This document shows, one piece after another, positions 53,490 through 64,000 of a stretch of 64,000 bases of DNA (position 1 is its first letter; every line of letters begins with the position of its first letter). The position numbers and the translations under genes are program-made. Source of the DNA: Ancistrus triradiatus (lineage: Eukaryota; Chordata; Actinopteri; Siluriformes; Loricariidae); NCBI GenBank assembly GCA_025084515.1, contig JAJAGP010001335.1:62001-126000 (forward strand), read 5' to 3'. The notes beneath the pieces are model-generated. The model ran no database searches. It was given only the letters and a program-made list of their open reading frames with translations, and had not been told where the DNA came from.

Positions 53490-55480
53490 CATGATGCTCA
53501 TCTGGTTAGTGTTGATGTGCACAAGGTTTAGTATTTAAGTATGTTTGAACATAAACAAGAATTTAATGTTATACAAACACAGACACAAATTAGGGCCAAT
53601 GCTGTGCGGCCAACTCAGTTTCACAGTATGCTGAAAAGCAAAACATAACTGAAGTTACCACCGGCACCTCTGTTAGATCCTACACATCATCTCAGACTTT
53701 CTGGCTTAAACAATTCCACTCCGTCGTAGCCAGTTTTGAAAACACACATTTGGACATGGTACAGTAAAGACCTTTAATCCAAAGTGGTATCATACCAGGT
53801 CATGGCTTGAATATTCTGTAAAGACTGCTGCATGCTTTTGCCTCCCATGTTATATATTTTGAAGCACAAGTGGAATAGATTTAGGTATCAAATAGCAAGG
53901 CTTACAATGTGGAAAGCAGCATTAGTCAAGTTTTTCAAAAGTATCCAGTCAGAGCTATTTATGACCCATGCCTATGTTGGGCAGAAATGAGGCATACAAA
54001 ATCAAGCATTGACACATTCATGGTCCATTAGTACTGATCCAGAGAGAGGAAAAAAACTACTGCATTAAAAGTGTAGGGAATGTGATGTGACTTGTGTCTG
54101 TAAATGAACTACTTCTTACCTGAAACTTAGAACTGACTCGTTATAGTGACAATAAAGTCTAAATTTAATTGTGACAGTTTACTTAATTAATCAGTGTCAA
54201 CATCAGAGTTACCCAGATTTTTTGTCAATACTGAGTGATATTATTTTTTGTCTATTTGATTTTGGGGAAATGGCAGTAATTTAAAAGGCAATCTATGATT
54301 GGTCAAAAGTCCAATCTTTGAGACTTTATGAATCTGTGACTTCTGTGAATCTGTGACTTGAAATAGGAAGCTATCACAAAAAAGAGTTGAATCTATATGA
54401 AAATAAAGCAATTGCAATGCCGTGAATTACATTTAGATTAAATGTCTAGTAAAGTACTGTATAACAACACAACACTGCAATGACCTTAAGGTTGAAAGGT
54501 TCACTCTTAGCATCTCCATTATTGATCGACTCTGGATACATAATACAAAACAGTCCCTGACATCAAACATATTATTTCCAGGTGTTACTATTAACTTTTT
54601 TAATGAGATTATCCACATGTTTTATAGTATATTGGCTTAATGAAGGTCACTTTCATGCTGCCATCAACAGGCCAGAACTAATTGCAAAATATAAATAACC
54701 AATGCCTTATGGTGAGTATAAATTGACTCTTACTCACTTTGGATATACTTCCACTCACTTTAAAAAGGTTAATAAAACTTTAATAAAACTTTAACTAGAC
54801 AATACTTGGACATTGGAGCATCTGATATATTTTTCAGTAAATGGCATTAAAACACAGGCTAACAGAAAAATGTATGAAAGCCCCCATTCATTGGTTCATT
54901 GGAATGAGTGTTATTAAGACTCATTAAAACGTGCATTGTATAATACATACTTCATCACATGATGATCTCTCAGATGACTAGTCATAGGTCATAGACCATT
55001 TAGCCATAGACGCAATTGAATAGAATATGGGTGGGAAACTAATTTGTCATAATACCAGTGGGAAAACAAACTGGAGAGAGAAGTTCATTATTCATAGTTA
55101 ACTGATGAACTGTTTTGTGTTTCATTAGAGGTACAGTGGCACCATCAGCACCCATTTCCTATGCTCTTGGTCAAGGGTAACTTAGGTTTGACCTCGTCTT
55201 TCTTTCCTGAGATTCCTATATTCTCAACATGCCCTCATCTATAACTTAGAAATGCAATACTAACAATGAAAAATGAAGCTAACACTACAGTAACATATTT
55301 TACCATTTAAAAGAAGGAAAAATTGCATGTTTGGTAATTCAATACAACCTCGACATCATTGGATTTTGTGGAGTAATACTGTGGAGTAATATTTGGTCAT
55401 TATTACCTCCTATGTATGTCCTGGTGAGTGATCAGGGAAAATGTGAACAGCTAAGAGGAGTAAACTGGGAAATTGGAGCC
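53490..55480. other. Intergenic DNA, no gene seen
   Basis: 2 kb of AT-rich sequence without supported features. Short tandem phrases (AATAAAACTTTAATAAAACT at about 54771, CTGTGACTTCTGTGAATCTG at about 54333) are minor. Confidence 0.55.
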
Positions 55481-55689
55481 CTGGAAAGCAGGGGCTGAGC
55501 TATGTGTGTGATGGAAATGTTGGCAATGCCGTGGACACGACACTACTCCCCCTCCTCAGAAAATCTCACCATGGAACTAGGGGCATGGACAGCCATAAGA
55601 AGAAGACTGGGTAAGAAGACAGGGTGCTGAGCAATCAGGATATGATGCACGGAACCTGCAAATGAGGTTGTGTTCTACGATGTCCTGTG

Positions 55690-56890
55690 CAGGCACTCAG
55701 CAACATTCCTTTAGGCCATAGCCTTCCCAGTCAGCAAGGTATTGCGGGAGGGAACCCTCACCTTCTAGAGTCCAGCCATCAATGAATGGTATCTGCAGGT
55801 GCACCACCTAATTGCACTGCACGAATGAAGTAGTAGACAGTGGTTAGGATGATGGTGTTATCTTGAGGAGCTAAGAGGTTGGTCACAAAAATCAAAAGCA
55901 CTATGTCGGATAAGAGGTGCTCTGGGATGGGCAGGGGCTGGAGCTGCCTTTGCTCGGTGCACCTTGTGAGTTTTACATTGGACACAAACTTGTGATACAG
56001 TGTTTCTCACCAGTATGATCTCATGATGAGGTGCTGGATGTGAGTATCTCCAGGGTCGCAAGTGCAAAGTGCGAAATGGGCCCAGGTGACAAGATGGTAA
56101 TGGAAGGCACATGAGACAAGTTAATGTAATGGAAAGGGCTTGGAGAGCATGGTCAAACTCCAACTTGGGCAGTAGTAAAGGCATTCTTGCATGTTAGGGG
56201 AGCCTTTGTAGCAGACTGAGACTGGTGGAGCAGAAAGGTGAAGGGTTCAGCAATCCACCTGAATTTATTGATGAATTGCCAATTGAAGCTTGTGTATCCA
56301 AGGAAACACTAAGTCATTGATGGATCAGGGTGGGGGCCAAGGCTGGAGTCCAGTGACACTTTGGTCAGCCGTGGTGACTCCATTGGTGCTGTTGATGTGC
56401 CAGAGGAGGGTGATGTAACTTGTTTATGTAACTTGCACTTTTCCAATTTGATGTAAAATCTGTGTTGTAGCAGACATTGTAAAACCTGACATAGCTGTGT
56501 GATGTGAGCTGAGAGACGGGGGAGTAAATCAGGATGTCATCGATGTATGTTATGACATACTTTCCTAACATATCATGCAGAAAGTCATTGAAGAATGACT
56601 GAAAAATGGAGGGGGCCTTGGATAGGCCATAGAGTATCACTAGGTATTCCACTCATTACCCTCCCAGATGTGATGAATCAGATTATAGGTGCAGCAGAGG
56701 TCAAGCTTGGTGAAGTAATGCATATCCTCCAATTTCTCCAATGAATATATGAGAATTTTTGATGCAGTTGAGAGCAAGATAGTCTACGTAGGTCAGAGAG
56801 AGTTGCCCTTCTTCCAAACAAAGCAGAAGCCCACTGACACAAGTGAGGTTGAGGCGTTGATTAAACCTTGACATGTATGAAACCATGACC
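55690..56890 (-). pseudogene. Gypsy chromovirus-type pol fragment (RT, partial integrase, chromodomain)
   Basis: Minus strand. 56890-56690 has CVSGLLLCLEEGQLSLTYVD and YLALN (the DYRxLN block). 56652-56500 has EYLVILYGLSKAPSIFQSFF and YVITYIDDILIYSP with the YIDD polymerase box. RNase H and most of the integrase are deleted. 56010-55780 has SQVCVQCKTHK (integrase zinc-finger end), LQPLPIPEHLLSDIVL and NTIILTTVYYFIRAV. 55775-55690 has EGSLPQYLADWEGYGLKE, a chromodomain hallmark. Several frameshifts. This layout identifies a chromodomain-bearing gypsy element. No LTRs are seen at its edges. Confidence 0.85.
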
Positions 56891-56973
56891 TGATTCTAGG
56901 ATAGGCAGAGAAGATGTACACAAGCTCTGGGCAGTGTAAAGCATTCTTTGAATCTGATCGGAGGTGCAACAAT

Positions 56974-57350
56974 GAGTGCGTTTAATAATTTTAAGCACTT
57001 AATAATCAGATAATGGGAAATCTCTGGGTTTAAATAGCAGTAATCGGATTTCTACTTTGCAACCAGCCAATAATCCCATAGTAATATGTGATATAAACTT
57101 AGTACTTTGATATTAAATAATCAAATTATTAATTTCCTCTTGTATATCCTGCGTATCAGAGTCTCCACAAAGTGTTTGACAGCCGGACTTGGCAACCATG
57201 TGGGAATGCTGGTACACATGCACAGACTGAAAATACCGACCATTATCGGCTAACTAGTATACATGGAATGCATAATCTGATTTTTGGGGTAAAATCCAGC
57301 TGTCTTTATAGGATTTATTATCGAATTATTAAGTGCATGTATACGCACTG
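56974..57350. mobile_element. MITE with 3-bp AAT flanks, 377 bp
   Basis: The left end GAGTGCGTTTAATAATTTTA and right end (complement) CAGTGCGTATACATGCACTT are inverted repeats, continuing through CACTTAATAAT. AAT stands on both sides (56971-56973 and 57351-57353). A 3-bp duplication and these ends suit a PIF/Harbinger-type MITE, though the class is inferred. No coding capacity. Confidence 0.65.
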
Positions 57351-57353
57351 AAT

Positions 57354-59055
57354 GTCTTGCTAACCGTACATTTACCAAAGCAACAATACATGATGTAACA
57401 AAAAGATCAGAGGTAATTTATTTTCAGTGAAAGATTGTGTGGTGCACTAAATACTGTATGTTAGCTGATATATTACTTCTTAGCTAGCTACCATTGCTGG
57501 ACAGTGACTACTACCAAAGCAAAGTGGGTGCTAGGAAACTGGGTGAGAGCAAAGTGATAAAGTTAAGATTAGTAAAAATGTATGCAAATTAGAAGCAACG
57601 ACAGTTGATAACTTGTAACAATTGGAACTATTGCTTCTGTTTTGCATTCACATGAGATGTCTGTTCCTAATGAGGATGGATGAGAAACAAGAATAAAAAG
57701 ACAAGCATGTGACGGGAGACATGGATGCTGTGATATAACATGTATCTGTGATGATGTATGAGTATGAGTAATATCCCTAAACTAGACCTGATGAGGTTTT
57801 ATAGCCACCTGAACATTACCATGTGGGATTTTCTCCAGGATGAAGTTGAAGTTGCTGGAAACATTATCATATCTCCAGGACCTTGACAACATCTTTCAAA
57901 ATACAACAGTTTTCAAATATGTGTGACCAACTAAACTGTACGCACCTAAGGCACAGTACAAAATGTGTCATAGAAAGCATATGTACCTACAGTGTTATAC
58001 TTTTAAAACAGCCTGTATAAATTGGATATAAACAATAAAGCAAATATCTTCGGGAAGAACAGCACAATCCCTTGTGATGCTGTTCCAATGTTTATGAATA
58101 TAAACTTACCTAAAAATCAAACAAACCCTTAGTGCTTGCTGACTGCACAAATGTGGCTGCACTGCTCCAATTATGGAAATAAATTGCCAGTTTGAGAGGA
58201 TTCATCTGTGCAGCCTTAGAGTACATGCGGTGCATACTTAACAGGTACTGCAAATGTATGGCAAAGACTGTGTTGCAAATGGTAAGCTTGTTTAAAATCA
58301 TTTTTTTCTTCAGAGCAATCAAATATTGCAAAAACACCAACAGAATACTTGTTATAAAATATTTAAGTGTTTAGGACAGATTTGTTCACAAGACAGTCAA
58401 ATTCACTACAGCTTTTAAAATGAAAGAAAAAATACATTCAGTCTACTCTAGATTTATTGTAAAACTGTAGTAACTGAACCAACATATAACCCAGAACTGA
58501 CCAGACAAAGCAGCAACTTTTACCTGTTCTACCGTGTTCTGTCTTTCTAAGTGAGCATTCCACTTTCCAAGAGGGCTAGAGAGCAGAGACAAAGCAGTAC
58601 AAATGGTAATGTCAATACAGATGCCTCTTGTGTTATATTGCTGGTCGATCACCTTATCTGTCTTGCACAACTTGTTATCGATCTTACTTAAACAAAGTTA
58701 ACCAGATATGAACCAGGCCAGGACTCAGATATATTACACTTCTGTTTAACATAGCAGTTAAGCTCAGGTTTACATTCTAGCCACAGTAACTAATCAATGT
58801 TATCAAAGCAGATCAATAAGCAAGCAGCCAACTTGAAAGTGCAATATACCACTGCACTACTGAATTCTATGAGCTGATTACCCCAAATACATATATTTTT
58901 TAATATGACTTTTTTAACATTCTGACAAATATGTTGACTGCATGATAATTCAAATGCTTATGTTACTGCATTTGTTCCGACAAGCACAGCACTGAAAACC
59001 ATGCAGATTTTTTTTCCATGTTTGGTTGTAACATAAATGGGAATGTACAGTTTCA
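57354..59055. other. Intergenic DNA, no gene seen
   Basis: 1.7 kb of AT-rich sequence; reading frames here lack recognisable domains. Confidence 0.55.
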
Positions 59056-59300
59056 ACCAGTTTTTGTAGTTCATTCATTCATTCACCTTCAGGAGATATT
59101 TTCTCCTGATGATCACCTTCAGTAAACATTTACTCGTTGTTCCAGAGCCTGTTGTGGAAACACCCAGGTGTCAGGTTATAGTATATATAAAGTAGTCCCA
59201 TTAGTGGATTGTTTTAGAGAGGTGGGAGTATACCAGAATACTCAGAAGAACCTCCCACAGGCACACAGAGTACATGCTCTCCACAAATTTCTGTTTACTG
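59056..59300 (+). repeat. Degenerate dispersed fish repeat
   Basis: ATTCATTCATTCACCTTCAG, TTGTTCCAGAGCCTGTTGTG and AGAATACTCAGAAGAACCTC, CCACAGGCACACAGAG follow the order of a widespread dispersed repeat. Heavily mutated. Confidence 0.5.
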
Positions 59301-60464
59301 ATGTATTGTATTTCTTCCCACATGTGCTGATCCAGACAACACCTTAAAATCCAAAGAGTTAGACTGCCTGACCATTATACTGCTGTGTCTTCATGTAGCA
59401 CTTTAAAGTCCACTACATAATCCTGATTTTTTTTGTCAAGCTTGATTTGCTAGATGAAATTATTAAATTGAAGTTGCAATATGCTCATTTTTTTCTGTCA
59501 AGCAATAAGCAATAATGCCAACTGGAATCTTAGCTTGCCAGGTAATAGTGATGTAACTGTAAAATCATTCAGAAAGCTATTTCTGGAGTGCATGTATTTT
59601 CACCAGAACTTTTATTATACTCTATATACTGAACCCCCCTTCCACCCCCGTCCTCCGCCACCACAGTCACCTGGTGTTTGGTAGAGAATAAGGTTTGGAC
59701 TATAACTTTCTAGCACAGTGAGGGTTAGAGCGTCAAGAGGTAATTGGAACTTCTCTGCGCAATACCACCTAATACCACTAATGAGCTAAAAAATACGGGA
59801 ACATAATTAGTAGAAAACCGGTTAGACATTGACCTTTCTCATTCTGGTCACCACTAGTGTCCTTTAAAGTGGTTAACAACATTATATAACATTGTATTAA
59901 TAAGTCACCACATTTACTGACAAAAAAGTAGAACCCCAGCCTTCCCATCACCCTGCCATGTCATATTTTCTAGAATAAATGTATATATTAGGCAAAGCAG
60001 TCCCCTATTGTAAATCAGTTTCAGGAAGATAAAATGCAAAGGGTTCATTTGCAAGATGCCCCTTGGTCCACACCAGTTAACACCAGAGTGGAGCTCAAAT
60101 CATTTCAGCAATCTCTCATAAACCCTCTGAGAGTGAGGGACTAAAGCTGCCTCATTTCTCTCTCCTTTTCTGTCTACAGACACTCAGCCCTCACTATAAA
60201 AAAATCGACATGCACAGTATTCTCTAATACAAGCCAGTGGAATTCACTGAATAAAATAAATACCTTCGTTTCTTATAATGCATTACATGCATATAATGGT
60301 TATGATTTTATAATAGAGTAGTTTGAGGTTTTATTTACAATGTATATCCATTTTTCTTTATTTTTTTTTATTCATTAGCAGCAAATACACACTGACAAGG
60401 GTTCCAGGTCATCACAGGACAACACACACTTGTCCAGATAATCAAACCAAGTTGAAATTTACTG
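59301..60464. other. Intergenic DNA, no gene seen
   Basis: 1.16 kb without supported features. The phrase AGGTCATCACAGGACAACAC at about 60406 may be another scrap of dispersed repeat. Confidence 0.5.
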
Positions 60465-61205
60465 AGGACGGTTCACACTGAGCACGGTTGCCTGAACCGG
60501 GCCAGAGCATGAACGGGGAGGAGGGACAAACGCGCTCTGGCCCGCACTCACACTAGCCTCACACAGAAACGCGCTCGTCGCGCTTGCATCATGCTTTCGT
60601 CATCACCATACGCGCTCACGCAGCACACATCATGGTTGTACATATGATCGGGTAAACACATATGTTTATGTCACATATTCTTTGCTTTCGTTTTGTGCGC
60701 GCTGTGCAGCTGCCTCCATAAGCACGGGATGCCGAAAAATAGTTCATCATCAGTACATTTATTATAAGGCTTATTAGGGCTGTGTGTCAGCACGCAAAGA
60801 GAAACAAAAAGTCACATAGTAAGTACAAGCATAAAGTCCGCTGTATAGCACGAGAAGCCGGAACACTGAGCTGCATTATCAATGCACTTGTTGTAAGGCT
60901 TATTAGGGCTGTGTGTCAGCGCGAACAAAACGAAACCAAAGAAAGGCACAGAAGTATGTTATTACCCGATCACATATTTACAACAATGAAGTGCGCTGTG
61001 TTGTGTGGGCGCATATGTGATGACGAAAGCGTGCCGGAGCACGATTGCACTCACACTGCAAACATACCGTGCTGGAGTCCAGTGAACCGCGCTCCAGCCC
61101 ACCTATTTCATGCGGGCCCGAGTGCAATTCGTAAATCGCGCCCCGGCGCGATTGGGAGCACTCACACTAGCCAAACAAACTTGCCTAGTGTGAGTACACC
61201 CTTAG
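60465..61205. mobile_element. Foldback-like non-autonomous DNA transposon, ~740 bp
   Basis: Much richer in CpG than its surroundings. The left end GGTTCACACTGAGCACGG is matched in inverse at the right end (complement GGGTGTACTCACACTAGG). A second inverted pair lies inside: GCTTTCGTCATCACCATACG (about 60594) against the inverse of GCGCATATGTGATGACGAAA (about 61010). Between them AAGGCTTATTAGGGCTGTGT is present twice (about 60766 and 60895). No transposase. Open frames here are chance products. Confidence 0.7.
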
Positions 61206-61539
61206 AGTAGCCAGTCCTCCTACATGATTTTGGAAGGTGGAAACTATATAACCTGGAGTAACTGGAGTAATCGTAGTTGATGATAGAACCCTAGACTGTG
61301 CAGGAATAACACTACCTGGGCCCAAGTGTCAGTTTCAGCTACACTATAGCATATTAGTGGTTCATCTTGAGAAGAAGGGTAGTAAAATAATTTGTATTTT
61401 TCAATAGTGGGTTTGGGTATTAAGCTTCCTCATATGTTATAGTGATAATTCCGATAGTGGAACTTCAGATAATAGGCTTCCGTTATAGTTTAATATACTC
61501 CCCAGGCACAAAATTAATCACCTTGTGTGTTGCAGGTGG
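61206..61539. other. Spacer
   Basis: About 330 bp, no recognised feature. Confidence 0.5.
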
Positions 61540-62010
61540 TAGTAACTTCAGGCTCCTGCAGATGGCATTGCGCGAGGGTGATTGGGCTATAAATACCCGC
61601 AGGATTCATAGATTGAGAAGAGGTGGTACAGTGCAGCGAATGTCTTGTTGGAAAAGGTGTGGAAAATGGATCGTAAAGTACAAGTTAATAATTGGCAAAA
61701 AAGAGTGATTGCATTTGGGTGCGCCAAAGGCCATAGTGTGAAGGAACATTCAGGAGCAGTCGCACATTTTGACTGGCCAGCAAAATCCCCTCATGTGAGT
61801 CCTCTTGAAACTCTGTCGGACTAATTGGAACAACTAGTAAGATGCCAGAGAAGCTATCCAAACTGTGCAAATCTTTGATGCAAGAGTGGCTGAACATTGA
61901 CATCACCTACATCCAGAAACTTGTCCAGTCCATGTAAAATCAAATCACAGCTGTTATTCTTGCTTGTGGAGGTATTACACGCTATTAGGTTTCAGTCAAA
62001 GGTGACTAAT
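61540..62010 (+). pseudogene. Tc1/mariner-type transposase relic
   Basis: MALREGDWAINTRRIHRL (about 61563) may be part of the DNA-binding half. At 61768-61825 the translation HFDWPAKSPHVSPLETLSD corresponds to the WPAQSPDLSPIExLWD block bearing the last catalytic acidic residue, followed by a stop. LVRCQRSYPNCANL and, in another frame, WLNIDITYIQKLVQSM follow. Most of the gene is missing and no inverted ends were found. Confidence 0.65.
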
Positions 62011-62484
62011 TTTTTGTCTCGTAAGTATACATTGTCATTTAGCTTATTTATCTTAAGTGTTTTGGTGACAATAATATTTGCCCTGGTATGTCCAAGTTTT
62101 AAAGATGGCATTTCATTATTATTATGCCTCTGATTTAGATACAATCAAATATATTAAATATGAATGAAGAGCTGTTTTAGGCAGCAAGATCTATTTGATT
62201 TCCCTGCATGGGGAGCAATGCAACCTAATGTCTGCAGAAGCATTAGCAACAAATCACTTTATTATATGCCTGTATGGAATGGTTTACCTCTCCATTGCAC
62301 AAGGTTTGGCTGTACTGTATCACCAGTAAATATCACCAAAAAATACAGCAAGCCCTTAAATGTCTGTTAGAAAGCAACATTAACATGAGGAGTTCATACA
62401 TACATTAATATGTCTTCATACATATGAAAGTATTGTCCTAGTGTATGGTGGACATAATATGGTGGACATAATAAAAAAAAAAAT

Positions 62485-62745
62485 ACTCTAGGCTAATGAG
62501 ACCAAAATTAAGCTTTCTATTACATTTGCAAAGCACTAAGTGTTACATGAGCTAAACCCTGCTCATTACCCTGAGAAAACCATGCCCACAGTGAAGCAGA
62601 CTGGTGGCAGAATAGTGTTGTGGAGATGTATTTTATGGGAAACTGGTCAGATGCAGGATAGGTGGACTCAAATACATGGCAATCGTCAAAGAAAACCTGT
62701 TCCAGTCTGCAATATACTGTGTAAAATTATTCTAAAATGGCCTCT
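62485..62745 (+). pseudogene. Tc1-like transposase fragment
   Basis: NETKIKLSI (first catalytic Asp changed to Asn) followed in another frame by ELNPAHYPEKTMPTVKQT and GGRIVLWRCILWETGQMQ matches the DETKIELFG ... HGGGSIMLWGCFxxxG region of fish Tc1 transposases. The flanking AATACTCTAGGCTAATGAGA may be part of it. Only about 80 codons remain, with at least two frameshifts. Confidence 0.72.
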
Positions 62746-64000
62746 TATGGAAATACAACCCCTCATGCTAATGCTTGGTTTTCCTGTACTTACTTGTTAA
62801 CCTTGCTTCTTAGTAGCATGGCACTTTGATCTACCCAAGCAATATTCTTAGCAATGTTATTTTGATACCACAGTTTGTGAAATTTGGAGAAATAAGAATT
62901 ACTATACTGTACAGACTATGTTCCATTTCAAAACATCTTTTTCAATATGTAGATTCAGTTCCTACCAAATTCCATCCACAACAGAGATAATTTTAATGGG
63001 TAGTTAAAATTAAATTAAAGGTCACTGAGTTGTGTATAGTTGTGTAGTTGTTTTGTCATTCTTTCATTTTTAAGCATAGCATTTCTATTTTATAATAGTA
63101 GACATTTGATTATAAAAAAAACCCATTTAAGGACAAATACTATAAATAGTATATTACTACATTCTACAACAAATTACATATTTTGTTAACCTCTACTGGT
63201 CTGAAATACACATTTACACATATTGGGAAAAGTTACATTAGATGGGTATAAAACACATGCATACCTTACCTTTGTTGCAAGCTTAATTAACTTGGTAATG
63301 GTCTACAAAATTTCAGAAAACTTTTGCACAAAACTGCAAGTTGGATGTAATAATCATTAACTATAACATAATGTAATAAAATATACTATTAAGCCTCCAA
63401 CACTGCCAAAATGGCACTGGGTCCTAAAGAGCTGGTTGGGAGTCTCCAGCCTTCTGCAACATGGTCATGGCATTGATCCTGGAAATGACTCAGGAATCTT
63501 GTTTAAAAAGTTATTTTTACAGTGTACAGGCAAAAGTCTGATTTTGAAGAGAAGTGTGAAGCTGGAGAGAAAAACATTTCAGCAGTGTTATGCATTAATG
63601 AAGTACAAAAAAACTACTTGTACTTGAAACAGCTTCTGTGATTACTGCAAGGGTAATTTTGTTTTGGTTTTGCTGTACATTTCTTTTTTAATAAGGAATT
63701 GAAATGTCTCACTCACCTCTCTGCACCCATAAAAAGAGGCAGGATCTACATTGTTAGAAAACGACATAATAATGAAAGAAAGCTGTTACAATGCTCCATA
63801 AAATATCTGAGACAACACCAACAGATAATTCTACTAGCCTTTGAGTAAACTGAAGTCTAAACTGAACTATTTGTTTGAGGTTATGTAACTTTGTGCTCAA
63901 CAGTTTACTTAAATGCAGTAAGTCAACTTTTTGTGTGCTGATGTTGCCTTGGGCTTTTTAGTTTGCCACACGATTATCATCCATATTACCACTCACAAAC
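62746..64000. other. Intergenic DNA to the window end, no gene seen
   Basis: 1.25 kb of AT-rich sequence without recognised repeats or coding domains. Confidence 0.55.

Noticed and set aside
60782..61210. 142-codon plus-strand frame in CpG-rich DNA as a gene with a CpG-island promoter
   Set aside because: The region is bounded by inverted repeats with inner inverted and direct repeats, so a non-autonomous transposon explains both the composition and the chance frame.

Overview
The window reads as non-coding DNA from a teleost fish. The repeat content points that way: many Tc1-like transposons of types common in fish, an L2-clade LINE ending in the usual AAAAAGCGCTATATAAAT tail, Ty3/gypsy LTR elements, and tRNA-derived SINEs whose tail contains CGTCTGCTAAATG. 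The SINE tail and transposon mix would suit a catfish or another otophysan, but that is inference. I found no intact host protein-coding gene, rRNA or tRNA gene. Every coding-like stretch I recognise is a transposon or retrotransposon relic with stops, frameshifts or truncation.

Layout. 1-4897: a 5'-incomplete, decayed L2 element (ORF1 with an SGNH-hydrolase-like domain; ORF2 with endonuclease and reverse transcriptase). 4898-9830: LTR remnants, Tc1 fragments, three SINE copies, and an old Tc1 split by a Tigger/pogo-like element. 9836-15322: a Tc1 relic split by a ~4.2 kb insert. The insert holds a GC-rich minisatellite with higher-order periodicity, a 661-bp terminal-inverted-repeat (TIR) element and an AT-rich 408-bp tandem duplication. 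15580-17700: a ~50-bp tandem repeat interrupted by a deleted gypsy-type element, one of whose LTRs carries a 77-bp palindromic element. 19803-26103: two Tc1 elements, the second split by a 3.5 kb LTR retrotransposon with gag and a Ser/Pro-rich repeat region but no visible pol.

27341-29453: a decayed hAT transposase related to the ZNF862/KIAA1586 group. 31706-35709: a LINE tail, a full-length SINE, a Tc1-like pseudogene, a CT microsatellite and another Tc1 copy. 36200-42737: pieces of a second LINE, interrupted by a solo LTR, a ~3 kb unclassified segment with LTR-like signals, and a gypsy fragment. 43300-64000: sparser, with Tc1 copies, a third LINE reverse transcriptase remnant, a chromodomain-type gypsy pol remnant (55690-56890), a 377-bp miniature inverted-repeat element (MITE), a 740-bp foldback-like element and two further Tc1 relics.

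The elements do not form a functional pathway. What the window records is the order of insertion, because younger elements interrupt older ones in a readable way. The least explained part is the 10.2-14.4 kb insert. The long stretches between repeats show no gene; a few could be conserved regulatory DNA, which the sequence alone cannot decide.
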